A stretch of DNA of 64,000 nt from Peteryoungia desertarenae (lineage in GTDB: Bacteria; Pseudomonadota; Alphaproteobacteria; Rhizobiales; Rhizobiaceae). Every line of letters starts with the position of its first letter. Position 1 is the stretch's first letter. A program made the position numbers and the translations under genes. The notes under the pieces are model-generated. The model had not been told where the DNA came from and ran no database searches. It was given only the letters and a program-made list of their open reading frames with translations. The stretch is taken from the NCBI RefSeq assembly GCF_005860795.2, contig NZ_CP058350.1, positions 3,254,501 through 3,318,500 on the forward strand, read 5' to 3'. This document shows, piece by piece, positions 31,367-41,263 of the stretch.

Positions 31367-34300
31367 ATGCCCAAGCGCCAAGATATCAAGTCCATCCTCA
31401 TCATCGGCGCGGGGCCGATCGTCATCGGTCAGGCATGCGAATTCGACTATTCAGGGACCCAGGCCTGCAAGGCGCTGAAGGAAGAAGGCTACCGGGTCGT
31501 CCTGGTCAATTCCAATCCGGCCACGATCATGACCGATCCGGGTCTGGCCGACGCCACTTACGTCGAGCCGATCACGCCTGAAGTCGTTGCCAAGATCATC
31601 GCCAAGGAACGCCCGGACGCCCTGCTGCCCACCATGGGCGGCCAGACGGCTCTCAACACCGCGCTCTCCTTGAAGCGCATGGGCGTGCTCGATCGCTACA
31701 ATGTCGAAATGATCGGCGCGAAGCCCGCTGCCATCGACATGGCCGAAGACCGCGCCCTCTTCCGGGAAGCCATGGCCCGCATCGGCCTTGAAACGCCGAA
31801 GTCGATGCTCGCCAATGCGACCGAGATCAAGGACGCCGACCGCAAGACGCATGAGGCCGCCCGCGCGGAACTGCGCGCCAAGCTCTCCGGCGACGCGCTC
31901 GACAAGGCGCTCGACGAGCTGGAAAACCAGTGGAACCTCGGCGAGACAGACCGCAAGCAGCGTTACATGGCCCACGCCATGGCGATTGCCGCCCAGGCGC
32001 TTGACCATGTCGGCCTGCCCGCCATCATCCGCCCGTCCTTCACGCTCGGCGGCACCGGCGGCGGCATTGCCTACAACCGCTCGGAATTCTACGAAATCAT
32101 CAATTCCGGCCTCGACGCGTCTCCCACCACCGAAGTCCTGATCGAAGAATCGGTGCTCGGCTGGAAGGAGTATGAAATGGAAGTCGTCCGCGACAAGGCG
32201 GACAACTGCATCATCGTCTGCTCGATCGAAAACATCGATCCGATGGGCGTGCACACCGGTGATAGCATCACAGTTGCCCCGGCACTGACGCTGACGGACA
32301 AGGAATACCAGATCATGCGCAACGCCTCGATCGCGGTTCTGCGCGAGATCGGCGTTGAGACGGGCGGCTCCAACGTTCAGTTCGCCGTCAACCCGAAGGA
32401 CGGCCGCCTCGTCGTCATCGAAATGAACCCGCGCGTTTCGCGCTCATCTGCTTTGGCGTCGAAGGCCACCGGTTTCCCGATCGCCAAGGTCGCAGCCAAA
32501 CTCGCCATCGGCTACACACTCGACGAACTGGAAAACGACATCACCGGCGGCGCGACGCCTGCCTCGTTCGAACCGTCGATCGACTATGTCGTCACCAAGA
32601 TCCCGCGCTTTGCCTTCGAAAAGTTCCCGGGCGCCGAGCCGACGCTGACCACCGCGATGAAGTCTGTCGGTGAAGTCATGGCAATTGGCCGCACATTCGC
32701 CGAATCGCTGCAGAAGGCCCTGCGCGGCCTCGAGACCGGCCTGACCGGCCTGGACGAAATCGAGATCCCCGGCCTCGGCTCCAATGGGGATGGTGGCGAC
32801 GACAAGAACGCCATCCGCGCCGCCATCGGCACTCCGACCCCGGACCGTCTGCGCATGGTTGCCCAGGCCCTGCGTCTCGGCATGTCGCCGGAAGAAGTCC
32901 ACGAAGGCTGCAAGATCGATCCGTGGTTCATCGCCCAGTTCAAGGCGATCATCGACATGGAGGCCCGCATCCGCGAGCACGGCCTGCCACAGGATGCCGA
33001 GAACCTGCGCATGCTCAAAGCCATGGGCTTCTCCGACGCCCGCCTCGCTTCGCTCGCCGGCAAGCGCCCGAAGGAAGTCGCGGAACTGCGCAACGGCCTC
33101 GGCGTCCGCCCGGTCTTCAAGCGCATCGACACCTGTGCTGCCGAATTCGCCTCGCCGACGGCTTACATGTATTCGACCTATGAGACGCCTTTCGTCGGCG
33201 TACTCAACTCAGAAGCCCAAGTCTCCGACCGCAAGAAGGTCGTGATCCTCGGCGGCGGTCCGAACCGTATCGGCCAGGGCATCGAGTTCGACTATTGCTG
33301 CTGCCATGCCGCCTTCGCGCTGAAGGATGCGGGCTTCGAAGCCATCATGGTCAACTGCAACCCGGAAACCGTCTCGACCGACTACGACACCTCCGACCGC
33401 CTTTATTTCGAGCCGCTGACGGCCGAAGACGTGATCGAAATCCTGCGCGCCGAGCAGGAAAAGGGTGAAGTCGTCGGCGTCATCGTCCAGTTCGGCGGCC
33501 AGACCCCGCTAAAGCTCGCCGAAGCGCTGGAAAAGAACGGCATCCCGATCCTCGGCACCGCGCCCGACATGATCGACCTCGCCGAAGACCGCGACCGCTT
33601 CCAGAAGCTCCTGATGAAGCTCGACCTGACCCAGCCGAACAACGGCATCGCCTATTCGGTCGAGCAGGCCCGCCTCGTTGCCGGCGAAATCGGCTTCCCG
33701 CTGGTCGTGCGCCCGTCCTACGTCCTGGGTGGCCGCGCCATGCAGATCATCCACAACGAGGGCATGCTGCAGAATTACCTGCTCGACACCGTGCCGGAAC
33801 TCGTGCCTGAGGACATCAAGCAGCGCTATCCGAACGACAAGACCGGCCAGATCAACACGCTGCTCGGCAAGAACCCGCTGCTCTTCGACAGCTACCTGAC
33901 CAATGCCATCGAAGTCGACGTCGATGCACTCTGCGACGGCGAAAACGTCTTCGTCTCCGGCATCATGGAGCATATCGAGGAAGCCGGCATTCACTCGGGC
34001 GACAGTGCCTGCTCGCTGCCGACCCGTTCGCTCTCCAAGGACATCGTCGACGAACTGGAACGCCAGACGACGGCGCTTGCCAAGGCGCTCAATGTCGGCG
34101 GCCTGATGAACGTGCAATATGCCATCAAGGACGACGTGATCTACGTGCTCGAAGTCAACCCGCGCGCCTCGCGCACGGTCCCCTTCGTGGCGAAGACCAT
34201 CGGCGCTCCGATCGCCAAGATCGCCGCACGCGTCATGACTGGCGAAAAGCTCGACCAGGCCATTGCCGCCTATGGAAGCAAGCCCAACCCGCGCAACCTG

Positions 34301-34861
34301 AACCACATCGCCGTCAAGGAAGCCGTCTTCCCGTTTGCCCGCTTCCCAGGCGTCGACACGCTGCTTGGACCGGAAATGCGCTCGACCGGCGAAGTCATCG
34401 GCCTCGACAGCAACTTTGCGCTCGCCTTCGCCAAGAGCCAGCTTGGAGCAAATGTCGAGCTGCCGCGTGACGGGACGGTTTTCGTTTCCGTCCGCGACGA
34501 AGACAAGGTCCGCGTCCTGCCGGCGATCAAGCTTCTTGTCGAAATCGGCTTCAAGGTCATGGCAACTGGCGGCACCCAACGCTTCCTCGCCGAAAACGGT
34601 ATTGAAGCCATCAAGATAAACAAAGTCCTAGAGGGCCGTCCGCATATCGAGGACGCGATCCGCAATCGCCAGGTCCAGCTGGTCATCAACACGACGGACA
34701 GCAACAAGGCGATTTCGGACTCCAAGTCACTGCGCCGCGCAGCCCTCATGCAGAAAGTGCCTTATTATACAACCATGGCCGGCGCACTTGCCGCCGCCGA
34801 AGCCATTGAAGCCCTGAAGAAGGGCCAGCTCGAGGTACGCCCGCTGCAGAGCTATTTCTGA
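31367..34861 (+). CDS. carB: Carbamoyl-phosphate synthase large subunit
   Basis: Protein of 1164 aa, somewhat longer than E. coli CarB (about 1073) because of a rhizobial-type insertion near residues 140-200. Two homologous ATP-grasp halves are visible: [29 protein letters not shown] at the start and [29 protein letters not shown] near 625. Each half carries the [20 protein letters not shown] / [20 protein letters not shown] motifs. The C-terminal MGS-like allosteric domain starts near 1025 ([41 protein letters not shown]). It makes carbamoyl phosphate with CarA. A terminator follows immediately. Confidence 0.98.
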   Translation: MPKRQDIKSILIIGAGPIVIGQACEFDYSGTQACKALKEEGYRVVLVNSNPATIMTDPGLADATYVEPITPEVVAKIIAKERPDALLPTMGGQTALNTALSLKRMGVLDRYNVEMIGAKPAAIDMAEDRALFREAMARIGLETPKSMLANATEIKDADRKTHEAARAELRAKLSGDALDKALDELENQWNLGETDRKQRYMAHAMAIAAQALDHVGLPAIIRPSFTLGGTGGGIAYNRSEFYEIINSGLDASPTTEVLIEESVLGWKEYEMEVVRDKADNCIIVCSIENIDPMGVHTGDSITVAPALTLTDKEYQIMRNASIAVLREIGVETGGSNVQFAVNPKDGRLVVIEMNPRVSRSSALASKATGFPIAKVAAKLAIGYTLDELENDITGGATPASFEPSIDYVVTKIPRFAFEKFPGAEPTLTTAMKSVGEVMAIGRTFAESLQKALRGLETGLTGLDEIEIPGLGSNGDGGDDKNAIRAAIGTPTPDRLRMVAQALRLGMSPEEVHEGCKIDPWFIAQFKAIIDMEARIREHGLPQDAENLRMLKAMGFSDARLASLAGKRPKEVAELRNGLGVRPVFKRIDTCAAEFASPTAYMYSTYETPFVGVLNSEAQVSDRKKVVILGGGPNRIGQGIEFDYCCCHAAFALKDAGFEAIMVNCNPETVSTDYDTSDRLYFEPLTAEDVIEILRAEQEKGEVVGVIVQFGGQTPLKLAEALEKNGIPILGTAPDMIDLAEDRDRFQKLLMKLDLTQPNNGIAYSVEQARLVAGEIGFPLVVRPSYVLGGRAMQIIHNEGMLQNYLLDTVPELVPEDIKQRYPNDKTGQINTLLGKNPLLFDSYLTNAIEVDVDALCDGENVFVSGIMEHIEEAGIHSGDSACSLPTRSLSKDIVDELERQTTALAKALNVGGLMNVQYAIKDDVIYVLEVNPRASRTVPFVAKTIGAPIAKIAARVMTGEKLDQAIAAYGSKPNPRNLNHIAVKEAVFPFARFPGVDTLLGPEMRSTGEVIGLDSNFALAFAKSQLGANVELPRDGTVFVSVRDEDKVRVLPAIKLLVEIGFKVMATGGTQRFLAENGIEAIKINKVLEGRPHIEDAIRNRQVQLVINTTDSNKAISDSKSLRRAALMQKVPYYTTMAGALAAAEAIEALKKGQLEVRPLQSYF

Positions 34862-34885
34862 GGACATTGAGAAAATGGGACTGAG

Positions 34886-34914
34886 GCGGTCGGCTTAAAC
34901 CGGCCGCTTTTTTT
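34886..34914 (+). terminator. Rho-independent terminator of carB
   Basis: GCGGTCGG (34886-34893) pairs with CCGGCCGC (34900-34907) with one G-T pair, followed by TTTTTTT, 24 bp after the stop. Confidence 0.9.
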
Positions 34915-34954
34915 CCTTGATGCGCCGAACTACACTTGATAGCGGAACCAACAC

Positions 34955-35140
34955 CTACCTCATCAGCTCAATCAGAGCGGAAATGATCGTTGCGCCGCCG
35001 ATCGGAGCAATGAAAAGCAGAAAGAGATTGATCCCGATAAGCGTTATCAACGTCTTCTGCTGGCGCGGTGTGAGCTTCGGTGTGCCGCGGTCCTGCCGTG
35101 GTTCTGGTGGTGGCGTGTAGTTCTGCAAGTCGAGAAACAT
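34955..35140 (-). CDS. Small single-pass membrane protein (61 aa)
   Basis: The start at 35140 gives MFLDLQNYTPPPEPRQ, a Pro-rich cytoplasmic N-terminus and a membrane region of about 25 residues (TLITLIGINLFLLFIAPIGGATIISALIEL). The shape matches small uncharacterised membrane proteins seen in Rhizobiaceae. The ribosome site is weak (GGCGGGA). The frame is open upstream to 35248, but that extension is not protein-like. The function is unknown. Confidence 0.6.
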   Translation of the reverse strand: MFLDLQNYTPPPEPRQDRGTPKLTPRQQKTLITLIGINLFLLFIAPIGGATIISALIELMR

Positions 35141-35361
35141 GAGCGTCCCGCCGTCAAAGGTGTGCTGATGAGCTTCGGCATCCGCTTGCAGATAGGGCGA
35201 AAGTAGGCAAGCGGACAGACCGTCAAGTCCAACTCGGTGAACCGACAAAAGTTTCCGTAGAACCTCGTCCAGGAACCGGCTTTTCCGTTTTGGGACTTGC
35301 GGGGGACAATTTCATGGTAGATGCACGCCAACGCCCCTCCGAACGTCAAGAGATCGAATAG

Positions 35362-35811
35362 GTGAGCAAACTTCACATCGAGAATGAACGGATCTTCCCC
35401 GTTTCGAAAGAGCGGCTCTTCTGCGCATTTGCCGATCCCAGCCAGCTTGAGCGCTGGTGGGGCCCGCATGGTTTTACCAACCGTATCGACACCTTCGATT
35501 TCCGCACAGGCGGCGAATGGCACATCACCATGACGTCCTCAGATGAAACCGACTTTGCCAACCGCTGGACCTTTCAGGAGATCGTCGCACCGCACCGGAT
35601 TGTAGCCCTGCATCATGAGCCCATGCATGTCTTCGCGCTGGAGATGCGCTTTGATCCGATTGGGAACGGAACCCGCCTTTTCTGGCGCATGGAGTTTGAC
35701 GATACACCGGAAAACCGCGAGATCGAGCGTTTCATCGCTGCCGCGAACGAGCAGAACTTCGACAGGCTGGCAGCGTTGCTGAATGAGCTATGCAGCGATC
35801 AGTCAGACTGA
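35362..35811 (+). CDS. SRPBCC / AHSA1-like domain protein
   Basis: Protein of 149 aa of the activator-of-Hsp90-ATPase-homologue-1-like START superfamily: IFPVSKERLFCAFADPSQLERWWGPHGFTNRIDTFDFRTGGEWHITM, NRWTFQEIVAPHRIVALHH, and a C-terminal helix NEQNFDRLAALLNEL. The family binds hydrophobic ligands in a deep cavity; the ligand is unknown. It starts at GTG 35362 with a weak AAGAG site. Its 3' end overlaps the convergent uracil-DNA glycosylase gene by 9 bp. Confidence 0.85.
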   Translation: MSKLHIENERIFPVSKERLFCAFADPSQLERWWGPHGFTNRIDTFDFRTGGEWHITMTSSDETDFANRWTFQEIVAPHRIVALHHEPMHVFALEMRFDPIGNGTRLFWRMEFDDTPENREIERFIAAANEQNFDRLAALLNELCSDQSD

Positions 35812-37248
35812 TTGAGCCAGTCGCGCGACTGCCTGCAGGTCTTCCTGAAAACGCCGATGGGCAGTTTGTCGCTCAATCCCCTCTGGGAGCCTTAGAAGAT
35901 AGGATGGATGCGTGGTGACGAACAAGATACGGCCTTCGGCCAAAGGGATCGGATAGCCCCGGACCTCTTCAACCGCTGCAGTGTCTCCGGTCAGGGCGAA
36001 ATAGGCGGTCGCTCCCAATGCCACGATGATCTTTGGATCGATGACGTCCAGCTCTTGAACGAGCCAATGCCGACATTGCTCGATCTCGGGCCTTTCCGGA
36101 CGCCGGTGAATGCGTCGCTTGCCGCGCATTTCATGCTTGAAATGCTTCACGGCATTGGTCACGTAAACCCCTGCCCGACTGATGCCAGCCGCTTCTGTGG
36201 CTTGATCGAAGACCGATCCCGCAGGCCCGACGAAGGGTCGGCCGGCCAGATCTTCCCTATCGCCCGGCTGCTCGCCAACAAACATGATCCTGGCGTCATC
36301 CGGCCCCTCGCCGAAGACGGCCTGGGTCGCATTGCAATGCAGCGGACAGCGAGTGCAGAGCGAGGTCTCCTGACGCACCCGTTCAAGCGGCGCTAGGTCT
36401 GCAAAGCCCTCCCCCTCCCGTCCGCGCCACTGCGCCTGCAGCCGTTCGTGAAAAGCCGGGGGCTGGCTCGCCTCGCGCGCAGCCATTTCCGCCACACGCC
36501 GTTCCGCCCCGGCAATCAGGTCGGGAATCAGCGCAGCCTCGGGCATGTTCTTCCAGTATTTCTTCGGCATTTCCGACTGCATCGCCTTGATCTTCACCCG
36601 TGCCGGATTGAAGATATTGGCAAAATAGGTGCGCCACAATTCATCCGTCGCATCATCCCCCTCCGGTTTTGCAGCGGGCTCACGCGAGGTCTTGAGCGAC
36701 GTGCCGTTCCAGGCCGCAGAACCCTTGGGCGTGGCAATCAGCCAGTCCATGTCGGTGAAACGTCGCTGAAAGAAGCCGGCGGTGCGCGAGACAATGAAAT
36801 GCTCCGGCTCGAACCAGGCAACGAAACGCCGCCGATCTGGCTGCACGGCTTCGACCTCGCGGAAACGCACAAAGGCTTTCATTTTGTGGCTGTCGCGGCG
36901 AACATTCTTGATAAGCCGCATCAACTGCGACACATCCGGATCGGACGTGACCTGCAGCAGGCTACGCTCCTCCTGCAAGCGCCAGAGGATACGATAAAGC
37001 AGTGAAAACCGGTCGGGATCGGAATGGCAGATTGCCGCCTCCGCAGCCTCCAGAAACGAGCGGGAAACAGATACCGTAGCTGTCTCATTGGGCGATATCG
37101 GCTCCCCTGGACACCCGAAGAGGTCGGCCGCCTGCCCCCTTAGCTGCCAGCGCACATGCTGCGGCAAAACCTTGTCAACCAGCAGTCGACGGGCAGCATC
37201 CCGCCACTCGCCAAAATCACCGCGGCCTTCGAGAAGAACTGTCTGCAT
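35803..37248 (-). CDS. udgX: UdgX-family uracil-DNA glycosylase fused to DUF4130
   Basis: Protein of 481 aa with two parts. Residues about 1-240 are the DUF4130 / probable DNA metabolism domain (TIGR03915 type). Residues about 280-481 are a family-4-like uracil-DNA glycosylase with Fe-S cysteines Cys298, Cys301 and Cys392, the GEQPGDREDLAGRPFVGPAG active-site motif near 325, and HPSYLLR near 458. The loop KRRIH at 377-381 is the UdgX signature; in mycobacterial UdgX this His bonds covalently to the abasic site. The fusion and the radical SAM partner upstream are known from TIGR03914/03915/03916 gene pairs. Its start overlaps the radical SAM stop by one base (TGATG), so translation is coupled. 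Confidence 0.93.
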   Translation of the reverse strand: MQTVLLEGRGDFGEWRDAARRLLVDKVLPQHVRWQLRGQAADLFGCPGEPISPNETATVSVSRSFLEAAEAAICHSDPDRFSLLYRILWRLQEERSLLQVTSDPDVSQLMRLIKNVRRDSHKMKAFVRFREVEAVQPDRRRFVAWFEPEHFIVSRTAGFFQRRFTDMDWLIATPKGSAAWNGTSLKTSREPAAKPEGDDATDELWRTYFANIFNPARVKIKAMQSEMPKKYWKNMPEAALIPDLIAGAERRVAEMAAREASQPPAFHERLQAQWRGREGEGFADLAPLERVRQETSLCTRCPLHCNATQAVFGEGPDDARIMFVGEQPGDREDLAGRPFVGPAGSVFDQATEAAGISRAGVYVTNAVKHFKHEMRGKRRIHRRPERPEIEQCRHWLVQELDVIDPKIIVALGATAYFALTGDTAAVEEVRGYPIPLAEGRILFVTTHPSYLLRLPEGIERQTAHRRFQEDLQAVARLAQSV

Positions 37249-38477
37249 CAGAAAAGCGACAATTGCTCTGGCTGCGGCGCGAAAGCCGCGCGCAGATCCG
37301 AACGGTCAAGCGCGCGGTGCGGCGACCAGCCTTCTGCGACAATGAAAGACCGCACTTTCTTGAGCGACACGCCCAGACGACTGAGATCCTCCAGCCGGAT
37401 CCGACGATGACGGCGGGCAGAAATCAGCGACTTGACGGTCTTGGTGCCAAAGCCCGGCACTCTCAAAAGCGTCTCGCGATCCGCCGTGTTCACATCCACC
37501 GGAAATCGGTCGCGATTGGCAAGGGCCCAGGCCAGCTTCGGATCAAGCTCCAGATCCAGCATGCCATCTTCGCGCGCCGACGTGATTTCCTCGATCGAAA
37601 ACCCATAGAAGCGGTAGAGCCAGTCGGCCTGGTAAAGCCTATGTTCGCGCACCAGAGGCGGCTTGATCAAGGGCAGATTGCGGGAACTGTCCGGGATGGG
37701 GCTGAAGGCCGAGTAATAGACGCGCTTCAGCTGATAGCCACTGTAGAGGCGTGCACTTGAGCCAAGAATTGTCGCGTCGCTGGCACCGTCGGCCCCGACA
37801 ATCATCTGGGTGCTTTGCCCCCCGGGGACAAAGCGCTTCTTTCGACCCGTGAAAGTCGGCTCACGCGCCTCCTCGATCTTCAGCCTGAGATCGTCCATCG
37901 AACGCCGAATTCCAGCCGGCTTCTTTTCCGGCGCATAGCGCGCCAGCCCCTGATCGGTCGGCAATTCGATATTGAGTGACAAGCGATCGGCATAAAGCCC
38001 CGCCTCCTCGACAAGTTGCGGTGACGCCTCGGGAATGGTTTTCAGATGAATGTAACCTCGGAAGCCATGCTTGGTTCTGAGGTCGCGGGCAACCTGCACC
38101 ATCTCCGCCATGGTGTCATCCGACGACCGGATGATCCCGGAGGATAGAAACAGCCCCTCGATATAGTTCCGCCGATAGAACTCGATCGTCAGCCAGACAA
38201 CTTCATCCGGCGTAAAGCGCGCTCGCTCCACATTGCTCGAAGAGCGATTGATGCAATAGGCGCAGTCATAAATGCAGAAATTCGTCAGGAGAATTTTCAG
38301 CAGCGATATGCAGCGCCCGTCCGGCGCATAGGCATGGCATATGCCGGAACCCTCGGTGGAACCAAGCCCACCGGATTTGGACGAGTCACGACGCACCGTA
38401 CCGCTGGACGCACAAGAGGCGTCGTATTTTGCAGCATCGGACAGAATGGCAAGGCGCTCTTTCAACGATTTCCTCAT
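37248..38477 (-). CDS. Putative DNA modification/repair radical SAM protein (UDG-linked)
   Basis: Protein of 409 aa matching the radical SAM family paired with UDG-domain proteins (TIGR03916). The N-terminus has LAILSDAAKYDASCASSG and a conserved GICHAYAPDGRCISLLK. The Fe-S triad is Cys68-x3-Cys72-x2-Cys75 in NFCIYDCAYC. A C-terminal helix-hairpin-helix region (VNTADRETLLRVPGFGTKTVKSLISARRHRRIRLEDLSRLG) implies DNA binding. No reaction has been shown. The start may be ATG 38477 or, with the better TGAGGAAA site, TTG 38465. It heads an operon with udgX and has an exact LexA box directly upstream. Confidence 0.93.
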   Translation of the reverse strand: MRKSLKERLAILSDAAKYDASCASSGTVRRDSSKSGGLGSTEGSGICHAYAPDGRCISLLKILLTNFCIYDCAYCINRSSSNVERARFTPDEVVWLTIEFYRRNYIEGLFLSSGIIRSSDDTMAEMVQVARDLRTKHGFRGYIHLKTIPEASPQLVEEAGLYADRLSLNIELPTDQGLARYAPEKKPAGIRRSMDDLRLKIEEAREPTFTGRKKRFVPGGQSTQMIVGADGASDATILGSSARLYSGYQLKRVYYSAFSPIPDSSRNLPLIKPPLVREHRLYQADWLYRFYGFSIEEITSAREDGMLDLELDPKLAWALANRDRFPVDVNTADRETLLRVPGFGTKTVKSLISARRHRRIRLEDLSRLGVSLKKVRSFIVAEGWSPHRALDRSDLRAAFAPQPEQLSLF

Positions 38478-38484
38478 GGGAATC

Positions 38485-38499
38485 GTTCTCTATATGTTC
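38485..38499. promoter_or_regulatory. LexA (SOS) box GTTC-N7-GTTC
   Basis: GTTCTCTATATGTTC is an exact match to the alphaproteobacterial LexA direct repeat GTTC-N7-GTTC (GAAC-N7-GAAC on the coding strand of the operon). It lies 7 bp upstream of the radical SAM ATG, where a repressor would block transcription. It predicts DNA-damage induction of the radical SAM-udgX operon. greA lies on the other side 209 bp away. Confidence 0.82.
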
Positions 38500-38708
38500 T
38501 TTTATCCACAGTCAACTTGTTACGTCGAAACAAGGACTTGGACATAGCGTCGCAGCCGATCGAGATGGTCCATGCGAAATCTCTGGAAATTGCGCGAGGC
38601 ATTCTGCTATAGTCTTCGCATCGTTGATTTGTGACTGGTTCCGTGGCTTCGCTTCGGAACCTGTTCTTTTATGTCCGCCAGCGGTCATGAAATGCGAAGG
38701 AAGAAGAA

Positions 38709-39185
38709 ATGGTAGACAAGGTACCGATGACGCAAAATGGTTTTGCGAAGCTCAATGAAGAGCTGCGCTGGCGTCAGCAGGACGAGCGTCCACGCATTAT
38801 CGAGGCTATTGCCGAAGCGCGTGCCCATGGCGATCTTTCCGAAAACGCCGAGTATCATGCCGCCAAGGAAGCCCAGAGTCACAACGAGGGGCGGATCGGC
38901 GAGTTGGAAGACCTGATTGCGCGCGCTGAAGTCATCGACCTATCGAAGATGTCCGGCTCGAAGATCAAGTTTGGCGCAACCGTCAAGCTCGTGGATGAAG
39001 ACACCGAGGAAGAAAAGACCTACCAGATCGTCGGCGACCAGGAAGCTGATGTGAAAGCAGGCCGTATCTCCATCTCTTCGCCGATCGCCCGTGCCCTGAT
39101 CGGCAAGGAAGCCGGCGACTCCATCGAAGTCGTCGCCCCCGGAGGCTCCAAGGCCTACGAAATCCTCGCGGTGAACTGGGGCTGA
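38709..39185 (+). CDS. greA: Transcription elongation factor GreA
   Basis: Protein of 158 aa. The N-terminal coiled-coil that enters the RNA polymerase secondary channel has [34 protein letters not shown] with the tip Asp and Glu (about 42-45). The C-terminal FKBP-like domain includes [27 protein letters not shown] and [18 protein letters not shown]. It rescues backtracked polymerase by stimulating transcript cleavage. GGAAGAAG precedes the ATG. Two glycosyltransferase genes follow on the same strand 25 bp later. Confidence 0.97.
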   Translation: MVDKVPMTQNGFAKLNEELRWRQQDERPRIIEAIAEARAHGDLSENAEYHAAKEAQSHNEGRIGELEDLIARAEVIDLSKMSGSKIKFGATVKLVDEDTEEEKTYQIVGDQEADVKAGRISISSPIARALIGKEAGDSIEVVAPGGSKAYEILAVNWG

Positions 39186-39210
39186 CAGGCTCCGGCGGAA
39201 GGCCTGAAAT

Positions 39211-40311
39211 TTGCACGCGCTCGACGACATCACGGTAATCGCGCCGCATTTCAAGCGGCGCCTGTCCGGCGTGACGTCGACTGTTGTTCAGCTCATCCCC
39301 GAACAGAGGCGGCTTGGGCTTGGGATCTTGACGCTTGGCCCCGGTCTGCCTGAACATCTTCCGAAGATGCGCTGGTCGCAACTGGCCGGGCTATGGCGTA
39401 AACCCGCTAAGGCTCAGCGCCGGGTGTGGCATGCGCGCCGCAACAACGAAATGCTTTTCGGCGTGATCCTGCGCGATCTGCTGCGCATGCCGCTGGCCCT
39501 GCTCTTCACGTCGGCTGCGCAACGTCATCACAGCCGCTACACCCGCTGGCTCATTTCGAGAATGGACGCGGTCGTTGCCACCAACGCAAGATCCGGCTCA
39601 TTCCTGAAAGTACCCCATACCGTCATCCGCCATGGCGTAAATCTCGACGAGTTCAAGCCTGCCCCCGAGGCAACCGACAGACTGGCCGGCACCGGTTTGC
39701 CCGGTCGCTATCTGATTGGCTGTTTCGGTCGCGTCCGTCACCAGAAGGGCACCGATCTCTTCGTGCGCGCCATGATCGAACTTCTGCCGTCACATCCGGA
39801 ATGGACCGCCGTAATTTCGGGACGCATTACCAGCGAACATGCAGGCTTTGCCGATGGATTGACGAAAGACATCGCCGCTGCCGGCCTTTCAGATCGCATT
39901 CGTTTCCTTGGCGAAGTCGATGACATCAAGCCCTGGTATCAGCGTCTCACGCTCTATGTCGCACCCTCGCGGAACGAAGGCTTCGGACTGACGCCCCTGG
40001 AAGCCATGGCGTCGGGGACAGCCGTTGTTGCAAGCGATGCCGGCGCCTATGCAGAAATGATCGTTGAGGGCGAAACCGGTGCGGTTGTACCGGCTGGCGA
40101 TTATGAGAAGCTCAAGGGAGCAATTGCCCAGCTCATCAGCGACCCAGCGCGCGCGATGCAAGCCGGAAAAAGAGGTCGCGAACACGTCGTGGAAGAATTC
40201 GCTCTGACGGGAGAAGCGGTGCGGCTGGGCGAAGTCTATGCAAGCCTCCTGACAAACCCATCGTCAAAGCCAATGATCGAGGCAAAATCGATCGAACAGG
40301 CAGGAACCTGA
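39211..40311 (+). CDS. lpcC: GT4 glycosyltransferase, LpcC-like LPS core mannosyltransferase
   Basis: Protein of 366 aa with the GT-B fold of family GT4. The N-terminal acceptor domain has APHFKRRLSGVTSTVVQLIP. The C-terminal donor domain has GCFGRVRHQKGTDLFVRAMIEL and the E-x7-E segment APSRNEGFGLTPLEAMASGTAVVAS. The opening and the RYTRWLISRMDAVVATNARSGSFL stretch resemble rhizobial LpcC, which adds mannose to the lipopolysaccharide inner core. The start is TTG 39211 with GGAAGG upstream. It probably shares an operon with the following glycosyltransferase, 3 bp away. Confidence 0.82.
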   Translation: MHALDDITVIAPHFKRRLSGVTSTVVQLIPEQRRLGLGILTLGPGLPEHLPKMRWSQLAGLWRKPAKAQRRVWHARRNNEMLFGVILRDLLRMPLALLFTSAAQRHHSRYTRWLISRMDAVVATNARSGSFLKVPHTVIRHGVNLDEFKPAPEATDRLAGTGLPGRYLIGCFGRVRHQKGTDLFVRAMIELLPSHPEWTAVISGRITSEHAGFADGLTKDIAAAGLSDRIRFLGEVDDIKPWYQRLTLYVAPSRNEGFGLTPLEAMASGTAVVASDAGAYAEMIVEGETGAVVPAGDYEKLKGAIAQLISDPARAMQAGKRGREHVVEEFALTGEAVRLGEVYASLLTNPSSKPMIEAKSIEQAGT

Positions 40312-40314
40312 TCG

Positions 40315-41256
40315 ATGACCGATATCCTGATTGTCAACAAGAACAACAATTTCGGACTGACACGGGATACCGCCCTTCTGGTCGAGACGCTACAGGGTGT
40401 CGCCCCAAAGGACGAGATCAAGGTCAAGAACATCCGCGCGCGCTCGCTCCTTGACCGGCTCTTCCGCAAGAAGGAGGCGCGAACCATCATCCATGTCGAG
40501 CGCGCCTTCCCCCGCTGGTATTCGGCCGGCCGGCGGAATCTCCTATGCCCAAACCAGGAGCGCTTTCCCCGGCGACACCTCCACAGGTTGAAGGGAATAG
40601 ATCTGGTTCTGGCAAAGAGCCGCCATGCGGAAGAGATTTTCCGGGCTGAAGGCGTCGAGACCGTCTATACGGGCTTCACCTCGGAAGATCGCTATAACCC
40701 GACAGTCGAGAAGAACTGGCAGGGCTTCCTGCATCTTGCCGGTGGCAGCACTCTAAAAGGCACCGAGGATGTGATTGCCCTCTGGCGGCGCCATCCCGAA
40801 TGGCCCGAGCTGACGCTCATCCAGAAAGACCCCGATCCGGCAGCGGCCTCCGTGCCGAATATTCGCATCGTCAGCGGCTACATCACGGATACAGAACTCA
40901 AGACACTACAGAACACCCTTGGGGTTCACCTCTGTCCGTCGCGCTCGGAAGGCTGGGGCCACCATCTGGTGGAGGCCATGTCTGTTGGCGCGGTGGTCCT
41001 GACGACAGATGCCCCACCGATGAACGAGCATGTCACCAATGACTGCGGAATGCTCGTTCCCTTCGCCAGGACGGAACCGCGCCACCTGGGAACCAATTAC
41101 TTTTTCGACATCGACGCCATGGAGGCAAGTATCGAAAGATTGCTGACCATGGATGAGGCCGAGAAAAAACGGCTTGGAGACAGGGCGCGCATGCGGTTCG
41201 AGGACATCAACAGCGGCTTCCGCAGCCGGCTCGCTGATGCGATGCGCCGTTTCTGA
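40315..41256 (+). CDS. Glycosyltransferase (GT-B fold, probable LPS biosynthesis)
   Basis: Protein of 313 aa. The C-terminal half carries a GT4-like donor site: FLHLAGGSTLKGTEDVIALWRRHPEWPELTLI, IVSGYITDTELKTLQNTLGVHLCPSRSEGWGHHLVEAMSVGAVVLTTDAPPMNE, with the Glu of SRSEGWG. The N-terminal domain is short (IVNKNNNFGLTRDTALL). Sugar and acceptor are unknown; the LpcC-like gene 3 bp upstream suggests lipopolysaccharide core assembly. It converges with lrp. Confidence 0.85.
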   Translation: MTDILIVNKNNNFGLTRDTALLVETLQGVAPKDEIKVKNIRARSLLDRLFRKKEARTIIHVERAFPRWYSAGRRNLLCPNQERFPRRHLHRLKGIDLVLAKSRHAEEIFRAEGVETVYTGFTSEDRYNPTVEKNWQGFLHLAGGSTLKGTEDVIALWRRHPEWPELTLIQKDPDPAAASVPNIRIVSGYITDTELKTLQNTLGVHLCPSRSEGWGHHLVEAMSVGAVVLTTDAPPMNEHVTNDCGMLVPFARTEPRHLGTNYFFDIDAMEASIERLLTMDEAEKKRLGDRARMRFEDINSGFRSRLADAMRRF

Positions 41257-41263
41257 ACAGTCC

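Noticed and set aside
33509..34579. 356-codon minus-strand frame, and another at 31451-32254
   Set aside because: Both lie wholly within carB in antisense and show no protein family; shadow frames.
35803..38477. Radical SAM-UDG pair considered as an anti-phage defence island
   Set aside because: No other defence gene is adjacent and the flanks are core genes (carB, greA); the LexA box points to DNA repair instead.
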